NCBI GenBank assembly: GCA_020638635.1
Contig: JACKIE010000009.1
Coordinates: 1 to 64,000 of the forward strand
Length of the DNA: 64,000 nucleotides
Origin: Planctomycetota bacterium
GTDB taxonomy: Bacteria > Planctomycetota > UBA8742 > UBA2392
Reading direction: 5' to 3'
Made by a program: the position numbers and the translations under genes. Every line of letters starts with the position of its first letter. Positions within the stretch are counted from its first letter, which is position 1. The notes beneath the pieces are model-generated. The model did not search any database and was not told the origin of the DNA. It worked only from the letters and a program-made list of their open reading frames with translations. This document shows, in pieces, positions 7,752 through 16,459 of this stretch.

Positions 7752-9082
7752 TACACCACGTTGAGTGTCTTGTTGATCGGTTGCGTTTCCGGGAACAGCG
7801 GCGCTGGGTTCTGGCCCAGGTGGCCGCTGATCAGGTTACGGTACACGTCGCGGAAGTCGGTGCTGTAGGGCAGGTACTCCGCGTCGATATCGGCGTCCAC
7901 CAGCGGGTCGCCGTGGATGCCGCCGTTGACCGGGCCGCCGATCACGATCATGTTCGCGCCATGGCCGTGGTCGGTTCCGTTGGAGCCGTTCTCGTAGTTG
8001 CGGCGCCCGAACTCGGAGATCACCACGATCACGATGTCGTTCCAGACGCCCTGGATGCCCATGTCGGTGCGGAACACGCCGAGCGCATCGTCCAGCTCGG
8101 TCAGCAGCTGTGCGTGACGGGTGGCCTGGTCGCTGTGTGTGTCGAAGCCGCCGAAGCCCGTATAGAACACGCGGGTATCGAAGCCGCCGTGGATCAGCAG
8201 CGCGATGTCGCGCAACCTTGAACCCATCCCGGTGAGGCTGGTAGTTGAGCCGGCGCGCAGCGGGTACTGGATGCTGTTCGCCGCCTCGTAGGTTGCGTAG
8301 TCCGTGCCGGCCACCGCGACCTGGGCCGAGGCCGCGGCCGCGGATTCAGCGGCCGCCGCGATCTGACCGCGCAGGCCGGTGGCGGGCTGCAGGGCAAGCA
8401 TGCTTGCGACCACTTCGCGGCGCAAGGTGTGGTTGTTGCTGTAATGCCAGTCGGTGTCGTAAGAGAACGAAGCTACGCTGTTGACGAGAAAAGGATTGGT
8501 GGAGGCGCCCTCGAAATCAAGCCGGCGACCTACACCGATCGACACCAGGCCCATGGGTGTTGCCGCATATGCGTTGCCGAAACGCGCGATCCAGCCCGGT
8601 GCCACGCCCGGCAGCGCCGCCAGGCCGCCGCGGGCACCGTAGCTCCAGATGTCTTCGCTGACGAAGTGGCTGAGGTTCTGGCTGGGGTAGCCGATCTTCT
8701 GCACGAAGGCGACGTCGCCCGAGTTCCACATGCTTTGCAGGTTCACGAACGAGGGGTGCATCTCGTACTCGGTGACCGCCGGGCCGCCGGTCAGCGCCAG
8801 GGCCTGGCCCTGCGCGTAGCCGAAGCTGGGGCGACGCTGCAGGTACTTGGTGGCCACGCTGCCGGTGACGGGGATCAGCGTGTTGAGCGCGTCATTACCG
8901 CCCAGCATGTTGATCACGATCAGCCGCTTGTGGTTGGGCAGGGCGGTCGCCTTGGCTATCTTGGCCGAAAGCGGCGACACGCGGTTGTCCAGCGCGCCCA
9001 GCGCCAGAGCGCCGGCGCCGGCAGCGCCCACGCGCAGGAAGTTGCGGCGGGCCCGGCTGGGAAGTTGCTTGGTCGTGTCCAT
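7751..9082 (-). CDS. DUF1501 family protein with Tat signal
   Basis: A 443-residue member of the DUF1501 family of the alkaline-phosphatase-like/sulfatase superfamily. The N-terminus carries a twin-arginine signal (RRNFLR, residues 12-17), then a hydrophobic Ala/Gly stretch, so it is exported folded. Conserved parts are LIVINMLGGNDALNTLIP, FVQKIGYPSQNLSHF, GGFDTHSDQATRHAQLL and VISEFGRRNYENGSNGTDHG, which contain the likely metal ligands. The reaction is undescribed. The start is set by GGAGG six bases upstream of this ATG. It lies 14 bases after the DUF1800 gene, the usual pairing in Planctomycetota and Verrucomicrobiota. Confidence 0.9.
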   Translation of the reverse strand: MDTTKQLPSRARRNFLRVGAAGAGALALGALDNRVSPLSAKIAKATALPNHKRLIVINMLGGNDALNTLIPVTGSVATKYLQRRPSFGYAQGQALALTGGPAVTEYEMHPSFVNLQSMWNSGDVAFVQKIGYPSQNLSHFVSEDIWSYGARGGLAALPGVAPGWIARFGNAYAATPMGLVSIGVGRRLDFEGASTNPFLVNSVASFSYDTDWHYSNNHTLRREVVASMLALQPATGLRGQIAAAAESAAAASAQVAVAGTDYATYEAANSIQYPLRAGSTTSLTGMGSRLRDIALLIHGGFDTRVFYTGFGGFDTHSDQATRHAQLLTELDDALGVFRTDMGIQGVWNDIVIVVISEFGRRNYENGSNGTDHGHGANMIVIGGPVNGGIHGDPLVDADIDAEYLPYSTDFRDVYRNLISGHLGQNPAPLFPETQPINKTLNVV

Positions 9083-9096
9083 GGCGGTTCCTCCGA

Positions 9097-10620
9097 TCAG
9101 CGGATCTGGTACGTGGGATGTTGACCAAGTATGTACAGCAGGCCGCGGATCTTCTTGTCGCGGTCCACGGGATCGTTGAAATCCCATGGGTCGGCGAAGT
9201 TGCCCGTGCCGTTGCGGTCGGTGTTCAGGTAATCAATACAGACCTGGCGCTGGCCGTTTTCCAGCTCGACCTGCAGCAGCCATGCCAGGTGATCCACCAC
9301 CTCGGCGTCGCTGGTTTTGTTCGCCGGCACAAGTTCGACACCGACGTCATAGCCGTTCTGGGGCGCCTCATGCGAGTAGTAAACGCAGTCGCGCAGGAAG
9401 TTCGCGCGCTCGACCATCGCCTGGCTGGACAGCCAGAATTCGCCGCTGGGCCAGCCGTTCACAGTGGGGGGCTGGCTGGGGCGCTGGGCCGAGTCGCGCA
9501 GGCTGGCGTCGATGCGAGAAGGGAACAGCTCGAGCCCCGTGGAACGCATGAAACCGATGTGGTGCTCAACCGGGCTCTTGATCAGGCCTTCCTTGGCGCG
9601 GTCCGAGAAGAACGCCTTGGACAGGAAAATCCGCTTGAACAGCGCTTTCAGGTCGTAGTTCGTGGCGCGGAAGCCGTCCGACAACTGCGCCACCAGCGCC
9701 GGGCTGGGGTTCAGGTACACGAAGTGCTCCCAGATTTTCGTGCAGATGAACTCGGCCACCGGGCGGTTGGCCAGCGTCAGGTCTACCATGTCGCGGTATT
9801 CGGCCTGGCCGTTGCCATACAGGGTCTGGCCGAAGATGTCCTTGCTGGTGTTGTCGTGGCGGCTCTGCTGAAAAACCATCACGAACTGGTCTCGACCAGA
9901 GCCGGCGCGGTTGGGCTCCAGGATGCGGCGGTAACCGGTGAAGGCGCGGCTGGCCTCGACGATGTCGGCCTGGGTGTACCCGTTGTCGGCGCCCAGCGTG
10001 AACAATTCCCAGAATTCGCGAGCGAAGTTTTCGTTCGGGGCGTTGGCGGTGCTGACGTAGCCGTCGAGCCAGATCAGCATCGTCCAGTCGATCGCCATCA
10101 GGTGCAGCAGGTTGGCGAGGTCATCGGCGCCGTGGAAGCGGAACAGGTTGAGGTGGTCGAACATCCAGAACATGCTCTGGGCGTCCAGCACTTCGTCGCT
10201 TGTGGCGAAGCGATCATGCCAGAACATCGCCAGCACTTCCTGGAACGGGTTGGGATTGTGGACCATCAGCCACTCCCACCAGCGCGCGATTTCGGTCGTG
10301 CTGGGGAAATCGGGGTCGGCCACGTTCTCGGCAAGCGCCTGGGCCTCGAGCTGCGGATCCTGCTGCAGCGTGAGCATCCAGTCGAGGTAGTCCTCGTAGC
10401 CCAACTGGTTCAAGCGCTGCAGCTCGGACTGCTTGAATCCGAAGTGCGTTCGCTTAAGGAAAAAGATGCGGTCGGCCTGCGATAGCTGGTTCACCGAGGA
10501 AAGGTCTTCCTCGGGGATCACGACCGGGTCGTCCCCCTCGGAGCTGCAGGATGTTCCCGCAAGGCTCAGCGTGGCGACAAAGCCAAGCAACAGGGCCGAA
10601 GTTGTTAGCTGCCGTAACAT
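9097..10620 (-). CDS. DUF1800 family exported protein
   Basis: A 507-residue DUF1800 protein, first gene of a probable three- or four-gene operon with DUF1501 and the PQQ dehydrogenase. The N-terminus is a signal peptide ending SLAGTSC. Cys25 could be lipidated, but the -3 Gly makes this a poor lipobox. Family features are ADRIFFLKRTHFGFKQSE, MFWHDRFATSDEV, NENFAREFWELFTLG and YTQADIVEASRAFTGYR. DUF1800/DUF1501 pairs are thought to act together outside the cytoplasm, but their chemistry is unknown. Confidence 0.9.
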   Translation of the reverse strand: MLRQLTTSALLLGFVATLSLAGTSCSSEGDDPVVIPEEDLSSVNQLSQADRIFFLKRTHFGFKQSELQRLNQLGYEDYLDWMLTLQQDPQLEAQALAENVADPDFPSTTEIARWWEWLMVHNPNPFQEVLAMFWHDRFATSDEVLDAQSMFWMFDHLNLFRFHGADDLANLLHLMAIDWTMLIWLDGYVSTANAPNENFAREFWELFTLGADNGYTQADIVEASRAFTGYRRILEPNRAGSGRDQFVMVFQQSRHDNTSKDIFGQTLYGNGQAEYRDMVDLTLANRPVAEFICTKIWEHFVYLNPSPALVAQLSDGFRATNYDLKALFKRIFLSKAFFSDRAKEGLIKSPVEHHIGFMRSTGLELFPSRIDASLRDSAQRPSQPPTVNGWPSGEFWLSSQAMVERANFLRDCVYYSHEAPQNGYDVGVELVPANKTSDAEVVDHLAWLLQVELENGQRQVCIDYLNTDRNGTGNFADPWDFNDPVDRDKKIRGLLYILGQHPTYQIR

Positions 10621-10856
10621 GCTTGCCTCCCTCGAGAGGTAAGTGCCGGGTGAAGAGATCGTTGAGGTCTAAAGATATTCTGCAACATCGCCGTGATGCC
10701 CGCAAAATAAACCCGAACGGGCAACTCAGCTTTTTCGCGAAAATAAATATTCCCGGGGTTTGCGCTGTGCCCATTGGGCGATCTACTGGGTTTGCGGTGT
10801 GCCTCTGTCACAACAATTCGCTTGTTCGGCTGGCGTTCCTCCGCACAATCTAACCC

Positions 10857-11720
10857 ATGAGTCTGCACGACCTGCTGATCGCGAGCTGGACCAAGCTGGG
10901 GGTCGTGGCGCCAGACGCCCTGGCAGAAGCCCGACTGCAAGCCCACTACGCCGTGCAGGCGCTGGCAGCCGCCGGCTCCAGCCTGCTCAAACCCACAGAG
11001 GACGACAGCCACACCGCCTGCGAGTGGTACGACCGCGTGCAGTCCCTCGTGGGGGGTGAGATTCCCGGCGGCTTGCGCGCGGCCTTGCGACTGCGCGACC
11101 TGCGCCTGCTACTGCTGACCAAGGACGGCGTCGAGCTTGCTTCAACGCCGCTCGAAGGCCGAACGTTGCAACAGGGCATCACCTGGCTGGCCGCCAGCCT
11201 GACCGAGCAGAGCGGCGCCTTGCGTCCCGCCCTGAAGCCTCCCGCCTATCAATTGCCCGAGCACCCGCTGGCGGGCGAGGCCGCCTTCCAGGTGCCTGCA
11301 GCCTCCGCCTCCGAACTGGCTACCTGGTACGCCAACGCCGACCGCGCCCTGCAGTTCGTGGCCGCACGTGAGCCGGAGGCGCTGCAGGTGCGCTGCTGGC
11401 CGCACCACTTCGACATGGCGACGTTGCTGAAGCTGGACCCTTACCAGCCGCGCGAGAAGGCGCGTACTATCGGGGTCGGTATGTCGCCCGGCGATGACGC
11501 CATCCGGCAGCCCTACTTCTATCTGACACCGTGGCCCTACCCCAAGACCGACAACCTGCCGGGCTTGACCGGCGGCGGTACCTGGCACCGCAAGGGCTGG
11601 ACGGGTGCGGTGCTGACCGGCGCCAAGCTGGTGTCGGCCGACAGCGCCGAGCGCCAGGTCGAGACGCTGACGGGCTTCATTGATTCCGCGCTTTCGGCCT
11701 GCCGCGGGCTACTTGCCTGA
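10857..11720 (+). CDS. conserved protein of unknown function
   Basis: A 287-residue soluble protein with no signal or membrane helix. The C-terminal half has a run of aromatic and charged positions that look strongly conserved: RCWPHHFDMATLLKLD, GVGMSPGDDAIRQPYFYLT, PWPYPKTDNLP and GTWHRKGWTGAVLTG. I recall similar proteins in many bacteria without an assigned function. His, Asp and Trp in these blocks could form a small-molecule or metal site. It is divergent from the DUF1800 gene, and its 3' end overlaps the convergent FG-GAP gene by 12 bases. Confidence 0.6.
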   Translation: MSLHDLLIASWTKLGVVAPDALAEARLQAHYAVQALAAAGSSLLKPTEDDSHTACEWYDRVQSLVGGEIPGGLRAALRLRDLRLLLLTKDGVELASTPLEGRTLQQGITWLAASLTEQSGALRPALKPPAYQLPEHPLAGEAAFQVPAASASELATWYANADRALQFVAAREPEALQVRCWPHHFDMATLLKLDPYQPREKARTIGVGMSPGDDAIRQPYFYLTPWPYPKTDNLPGLTGGGTWHRKGWTGAVLTGAKLVSADSAERQVETLTGFIDSALSACRGLLA

Positions 11721-13154
11721 CGGCCCGTGCGCCGGGTTGCCTGTGCGGCGCAGGTTGGAGCGGAAGGTGGTCCAGGCGGGGCCCTTGCCTTTCAGCTTGA
11801 TGGCCATGGCGCGCCCGTAGTTGCCGCGGAATTCGTCGGTCGAGGTTCCCACGCCGACCACCAGGAAGTACTCGTTGACGCCGTCGCCGTCGAAATCGGC
11901 AACCAGTGGGGCCGAAGAGATCTCCTCCCACTGCTTGCCCTTGTAGGTCGCGTCGAAGCGGAAGCTCTCCACACCGTGGCGCCCGTCGCGAGCCACCACC
12001 GCGCACTGGTCGTTGTAGATCACGTCCATGTCGCCGTCGCCGTCTACGTCGGTGACGGCCACGCCGCGGTCCAGGCCGCCGTCCAGGGCTTGCTTCCAGA
12101 GCTCGGCGCCATCCTCGGCGGCGAGGCAGTACAGGTTGCGCCCGCCGAATACCAGCTCTTCCTTGCGGTCGCCGTTGACGTCGGCCACGGTGATGGGCGA
12201 GAACAGGTAGTCGTCGTAGTGCTTGGTCCAGAGCTGGTTGCCGGCGGTGTCCAGCGCGTAGACGTCGCCCTGGCAGGTGGCCATGAACACGGTTTTTTCG
12301 TCAGCGCTGAGCGCGACGCCGTGGTACATGCCCATCGACTTCTCGTCGCCGGCGGTGGTGAAGGTCCAGAGATCCTTGCCGTCTTTGCCGCTGATCGCAT
12401 GGATGCCATGGTCGCCGCGCCAGGTGGTGACGATCACGTCGAGCGTCTTGTCGCCATTCAGGTCGGTCAGCACGGGCTCGGACTGGATGCACCCCTTGTA
12501 CTTGCGTTCCCACAGCAACTTCTGCTTCTTCGCCGAGTAGCAGCTTACGGCGCCCATGCCGTCGCGCTGCCACATGCTGCCGACTACGAATTCTTTGGTC
12601 CTGTCGCCGTCCAGGTCGGCGATCGCGACCGGCGAGTCGGTGCTGTTGGGCAGCTTGAACTTCCAGTTCAGCTTTCCGTCGGGCGCCAGGTCATAGAAGT
12701 GGCCCGAGCTCGAGTCGGCGCTGAAGATCTCGTAGTTGCCGTCGTTGTCCAAGTCGTCGATCGCGATCGAGGCGTCCAGGGGCCCGGCGTCCGACTTGTG
12801 CTTCCACATCACTTCGCCGCTTTGGGCGCGCACGCAGAACACGTGCTGCTCGCCGAAGTAGCTGCCGAACACGACCTCGAGGCGGCCGTCGCCGTCCACG
12901 TCCGCGATCGCGCCGGAGCCCTTCAGGTCGCTGTTCATCTCGATGGCCCACAGGGCGCCTTCGGGCAGGCCGACCTTGGCGCCCGCGCGCTTGAGCTCTT
13001 CGATTTCGCGGCGCAGCTCGGCGGCCTCTTCTTCCAGGGCGCGCACACGCTCTTCCAGCTTGGCGATGCGCTCCTCGGCGCCGGGGACTTTGTCCTGCGC
13101 GGTGGCGGACACCGCGACCAGCAGCAGCACGGCCAGGGACACGAACAAGCGCAT
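11709..13154 (-). CDS. secreted FG-GAP/VCBS repeat protein with N-terminal coiled coil
   Basis: 481 residues: signal peptide (MRLFVSLAVLLLVAVSATAQ), a coiled coil of about 35 residues rich in Glu/Leu/Arg heptads (EERIAKLEERVRALEEEAAE), then at least six beta-propeller blades. Each blade carries the calcium-binding FG-GAP/VCBS pattern DxDxDG, for example DVDGDGRLEVVFGSYFG, DLDNDGNYEIFSAD, DLNGDKTLDVIVTT and DFDGDGVNEYFLV. It is probably a periplasmic or surface protein whose coiled coil gives oligomers. Its function is not determined. Confidence 0.82.
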   Translation of the reverse strand: MRLFVSLAVLLLVAVSATAQDKVPGAEERIAKLEERVRALEEEAAELRREIEELKRAGAKVGLPEGALWAIEMNSDLKGSGAIADVDGDGRLEVVFGSYFGEQHVFCVRAQSGEVMWKHKSDAGPLDASIAIDDLDNDGNYEIFSADSSSGHFYDLAPDGKLNWKFKLPNSTDSPVAIADLDGDRTKEFVVGSMWQRDGMGAVSCYSAKKQKLLWERKYKGCIQSEPVLTDLNGDKTLDVIVTTWRGDHGIHAISGKDGKDLWTFTTAGDEKSMGMYHGVALSADEKTVFMATCQGDVYALDTAGNQLWTKHYDDYLFSPITVADVNGDRKEELVFGGRNLYCLAAEDGAELWKQALDGGLDRGVAVTDVDGDGDMDVIYNDQCAVVARDGRHGVESFRFDATYKGKQWEEISSAPLVADFDGDGVNEYFLVVGVGTSTDEFRGNYGRAMAIKLKGKGPAWTTFRSNLRRTGNPAHGPSGK

Positions 13155-13180
13155 GGGAACTCCTCGCAGGCAATTCAGCG

Positions 13181-13948
13181 TTGACGCGGATCATCCTCGC
13201 GCCGTCAGGTGAGCGGCCGGAAAACCAGTCCGCGCAGGAATCCCAGCTTCCTTTTCATCGCCCTGTTGTAAATGCGCAAAATGCGCGGGGGCATCCACGC
13301 CAATTCACTGACGGTGTCAGCCTCGAAGCGCAGGAAGCCAAGATCAAAGCCTACTGCGCCCTGAACGAAATCGAGCTGGTTGCCGTGTTGGCCGATGCAG
13401 GGCTTTCGGGCAAGCGGGCCGACAACCGGCCGGAGCTGCAACGGGCCCTGGCAATGATCGACGGCGGCAGGGCAGACGCCCTTATCGTCTACAAGCTGGA
13501 CCGGCTGGCCCGCTGCACCATTGACGCCCTGGAGATTGCGCAGGGGTTGGACAAGCGGGGTGCGAGCCTGCACAGCCTGACCGAGAAGCTGGACACCGGC
13601 AGCGCCATGGGCCGCTTTTTCTTTACGCTGGTGGCGAGCCTTGCAGAGATGGAGCGGGGCATCATCAGCGAGCGCACGGCCGCAGCCCACGCCCACAAGC
13701 GCAGCAGGGGCGAAGCCACCGGCCACGCACCGTTTGGGTTCAGGCTGGCCAGCGACGGCAGCACACTGGAGCCCGACGCGGAAGAGCAACAGACACTGGC
13801 ACTGATCGACAGGCTGCTGGTACAGGGCAAGAGTCAGCGCGCCATAGTGGACGAACTGAACCGCTTACGAAGGCCGTCCAAACAGGGCGGAAAGTGGCAG
13901 CGCAGCAGTTTGCGCAGTGTATTGGCGACCAGAACGCGACGGGTTTGA
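13181..13948 (+). pseudogene. serine recombinase/resolvase with broken N-terminus
   Basis: From about 13306 the frame encodes a typical serine recombinase catalytic domain: DGVSLEAQEAKIKAYC, DAGLSGKRADNRPELQRAL, ADALIVYKLDRLARC, LDTGSAMGRFFFTLVASLAEMERGIISERT, then a helix-turn-helix-like end. The usual YxRVS block with the nucleophilic serine is missing in this frame, and no ATG or GTG precedes the domain. The neighbouring frame at 13291-13309 reads ASTPIH before a stop, which fits the lost RVST block separated by a small indel. Such enzymes move or resolve mobile DNA. This copy is probably inactive and marks the edge of an accessory island. Confidence 0.7.
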
Positions 13949-14206
13949 GGGGCTGGAGCGGCCACTGCGCTCCGGGGGTTCTTCAGCCCGTTGCTACGAC
14001 AGAACTACCGGATCGAAGTGCCGGCGGCCCGCTGCTTCGTTCGCTTCACGAATTGTCTACGGCGAGCTTCTAGAACGCTTCTTTCTCCAACGACCGATCG
14101 CCACGCTTTGTCATCACCGACCTCACAGAAGGCCAGCGAACACGAGCACGTTGTTAACTACGACAAGGTGTGGAGGGCCGAACAACTACCATTCCACGGA
14201 ACTATT

Positions 14207-14632
14207 TCAACCGTATTCGCAGGGATCGAACCAATCAATCGTGAATTCAGCACCAAGGTCGGCAAGCTGTTTTACAACCGCTGGCGCTAACCTAATCAGG
14301 GGTCTCCTCATACTTCTCACTTTTACCGAAGCCTCCACGGACACCGCAGCCCCTAGCTGCCCAAGAATGCTTGCGGCGTTCAGCAGATTGCATTGTAGAA
14401 GCTCAAACAGGTCCGCAACAACATCGTTTAGGTCAATCGTAGGATGAGCATCAACTTTCAAGAACCAAGCGACTTTCCCCGCATCTGGACCCAGTTTAAT
14501 TGGTCTCTGCAAACTTGACGAAGTGGGGTCTGCTCCCAGTAGTTGCGAAACATGTGCTAAGTCTAATTTAACACCAACTACCGCTAGCTCACATGAAATA
14601 AGCGGATCGATGCCTAGTTGCTCTATGGCCAT
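14207..14632 (-). CDS. DUF4279-like protein, probable immunity protein
   Basis: A 141-residue soluble protein with the outline of the DUF4279 family: a first strand ELAVVGVKLDLAHVSQLLG, a Trp-containing strand GKVAWFLKVDAH, helix DVVADLFELLQ, then VEASVKVRSMRRPLIRL and the closing VVKQLADLGAEFTIDWF. DUF4279 proteins often sit beside polymorphic toxins. Here the gene follows the toxin-module gene by 21 bases, with GGGAGGG before its ATG, so the role of immunity protein is a context-based inference. The area is A/T-richer than its surroundings, which suggests transfer. Confidence 0.62.
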   Translation of the reverse strand: MAIEQLGIDPLISCELAVVGVKLDLAHVSQLLGADPTSSSLQRPIKLGPDAGKVAWFLKVDAHPTIDLNDVVADLFELLQCNLLNAASILGQLGAAVSVEASVKVRSMRRPLIRLAPAVVKQLADLGAEFTIDWFDPCEYG

Positions 14633-14653
14633 AGCTTGTACCCTCCCAAGCTG

Positions 14654-16114
14654 CTATTCACGCGCATAAATGTCTACCGCTTCTTCGATAGTCAGTCCGG
14701 TAGACTGAGGTTTAGCCCCCGATCCTGCCTGTACCGGAACCAGATAAATCTTACCATCATCTCCTACCGCAATGTTCCACTTGGCGCCGCCTTTTCCGAC
14801 GAAATCCTTTTTCAGTGCTTCGGCATCTATCCCTTTCTTTTTCAACCACTTGTCCGACTGTACCTTTAGGTTCCCGGCATTGGGAACATCGTCGGGTTTT
14901 GGCGTTATCGTATCTGGAGTCTTAGGCGTGTCGCTGCCAGCGCCGTTCGCCGCTTTGCCTCCATCCGCCGCACCACCGGCGCTGCCGCCACTTGGTGGAT
15001 TTCCAGGTACACTTGGGGTACTCGTTTGAGGGGAAACCGATTTTCCCGATATAGGTGGACCGCCGGCAGGTGCGAGTTCCCAGTCTCCCTCAACTGGGAT
15101 GTTGTGCTTGTCGGCGAAATCCTCCAGTTTTTTCCACCACTCTTTGATCTTGTCGGCTGCTGTCTTGAACGCATCAGCACAGACTTCGGCGGCTTTATCA
15201 AGCGCCTGCTTCACCAGTTTTGCCAAGTCCCCAATCTGCAACTTCTTCGTATTCTTCCAAGCCCACTTGGCCGTCTTCGTGATCGTGTCGCTGACGGTAG
15301 GCAGAATGATCCCCAGCGCTGCAGACAGTCCACTAATGGCCGCCGCCAGATAGTCGGCTTCATCCTTCGAAAGTTCCAAAGCTGCTGCCAATCCATCAGA
15401 AAGCTCACCTGCCCACGGCACAAAGCCCAGTACGTCGAGAACGAAGATTACGGAATCAAGCGCTTGGTCCTTCGCTGATGAGGTGCCTCCACTCGGCCCT
15501 CCGATTTTAGTGCCACTGGGGAAACCTCCCCAACCTCCTTCGTTGGTTGACTTCGCGTGAGCGAACATGATGCCCTGCGGCCAGTCGCGATAAGCCCCTT
15601 CGTTGCTGTTGTGATAGACGCCAGTGCTGACATCCAGCAGGTCCGCGACCGTTAGGCGCTTCGACTCGTCCACGTTGTCGCAGGTGCAGTCCCGGTCCGC
15701 GGCGAGGAAGTACTCGATTGACTGCATGGCTGTGTTGGCGTAGCCGCTGCCTGTGCCACTCATTGAAGAGATTCCGCCGGCGACCGTTCCGGCCGGTCCC
15801 CGTCCCACGCCCTGGTGCATGCTCACCATGTCGATGCTGTAGATCCCCACCTCGAAGTTCTGGCTGGCCATGTAGGGGCCGGGGGTTGGGGTGGCGGTTA
15901 CGCTGTCGCGGCCGTGGGTGGTGGTGTTGCCGGTGGCGTCCGTGACGACGGTGTGGCTGACGCCGGGCAGGGGCTCTTCGACGTACACGGTGTCCAGGGT
16001 GCCGTCGTCGTTGACCCAGGCGTCGCTGGCGGACTCGATCACCACGCAGGTGGTGCGACGGTCGCTTGAATTGGCGAAGCCAATCTTAAGTGGGCAACGC
16101 ATTGCGTTGCCCAC
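14654..16114 (-). CDS. polymorphic toxin C-terminal region (pretoxin plus toxin domain)
   Basis: 486 residues in the open frame. The first 170 residues look like the end of a larger secreted protein (TVYVEEPLPGVSHTVVTDAT). A hydrophobic pretoxin-like region follows (ALDSVIFVLDVLGFVPWAG, then ALGIILPTVSD), then helices, a Gly/Pro/Ser linker and a compact C-terminal domain of about 75 residues (WLKKKGIDAEALKKDFVG, ending LTIEEAVDIYARE). That last domain resembles what I recall as polymorphic toxin type 33; its target is not known to me. The frame begins with GTG inside a 33-bp palindrome directly after a stop, so the present start is unnatural. The immunity-like gene follows. Confidence 0.55.
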   Translation of the reverse strand: MGNAMRCPLKIGFANSSDRRTTCVVIESASDAWVNDDGTLDTVYVEEPLPGVSHTVVTDATGNTTTHGRDSVTATPTPGPYMASQNFEVGIYSIDMVSMHQGVGRGPAGTVAGGISSMSGTGSGYANTAMQSIEYFLAADRDCTCDNVDESKRLTVADLLDVSTGVYHNSNEGAYRDWPQGIMFAHAKSTNEGGWGGFPSGTKIGGPSGGTSSAKDQALDSVIFVLDVLGFVPWAGELSDGLAAALELSKDEADYLAAAISGLSAALGIILPTVSDTITKTAKWAWKNTKKLQIGDLAKLVKQALDKAAEVCADAFKTAADKIKEWWKKLEDFADKHNIPVEGDWELAPAGGPPISGKSVSPQTSTPSVPGNPPSGGSAGGAADGGKAANGAGSDTPKTPDTITPKPDDVPNAGNLKVQSDKWLKKKGIDAEALKKDFVGKGGAKWNIAVGDDGKIYLVPVQAGSGAKPQSTGLTIEEAVDIYARE

Positions 16115-16118
16115 TTAA
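16086..16118. repeat. 33-nt palindrome interrupting the toxin gene
   Basis: Arms TTAAGTGGGCAACGCA and its exact inverse, one T between them. Removing 34 nt here joins the two flanking frames of the toxin gene into SPRMT-IGFANSSD. Confidence 0.75.
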
Positions 16119-16407
16119 CGTCATGCGCGGGCTGCGGTTGCTGCCGTCAAAGGTGTCCTGCTGGGTGGGGCTGACCGCATCCAGCTTCAGGTAGGTCGTG
16201 GGTGTGGTGGTCGGGCGTTTGACGCGCACTTCCGTCACCGGCTGGGGGCCGTCAAAGAGTTCGCGCAGCGAACGTACCTGGGCGTCACATGTGACGCCCA
16301 GGAAACAGGCGGACGCTCGGGTCGCCCGGTGCTTCCTCAGGGTCGATCTCGAAGGACTTGAAGTAGGTCAGGCACTCCAGCAGCACCAGGCCGTCGGCGG
16401 GGTCCTG
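16119..16407 (-). pseudogene. detached 5' remnant of the toxin gene
   Basis: Read on the minus strand from 16407, this stretch encodes protein-like sequence in two frames. DGLVLLECLTYFKSFEIDP to VRLF comes before the palindrome at 16277-16302, and VRSLRELFDGPQPVTEV to FDGSNRSPRMT after it. Dropping 25 nt of that palindrome makes the two parts continuous. The remnant starts right beside the terminator of the next gene, so the beginning of the original gene is lost. I do not recognise the family of this part. Confidence 0.55.
16277..16302. repeat. 26-nt perfect palindrome in the toxin-gene remnant
   Basis: Arms CCTGGGCGTCACA and its inverse with no loop. It introduces a stop and a frame change in the remnant coding sequence. 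Confidence 0.7.
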
Positions 16408-16415
16408 AAAACAGC

Positions 16416-16445
16416 AACGCCCCGGGCTTGCCCGGGGCGTTTTTT
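16416..16445. terminator. rho-independent terminator
   Basis: Arms AACGCCCCGGGC and GCCCGGGGCGTT, followed on the plus strand by a T tract to 16445. On the minus strand the stem is followed by GCTGTTTT, so it can also end the lipoprotein gene stopping at 16460. Confidence 0.75.
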
Positions 16446-16459
16446 GGAGGGGCGGAGCT

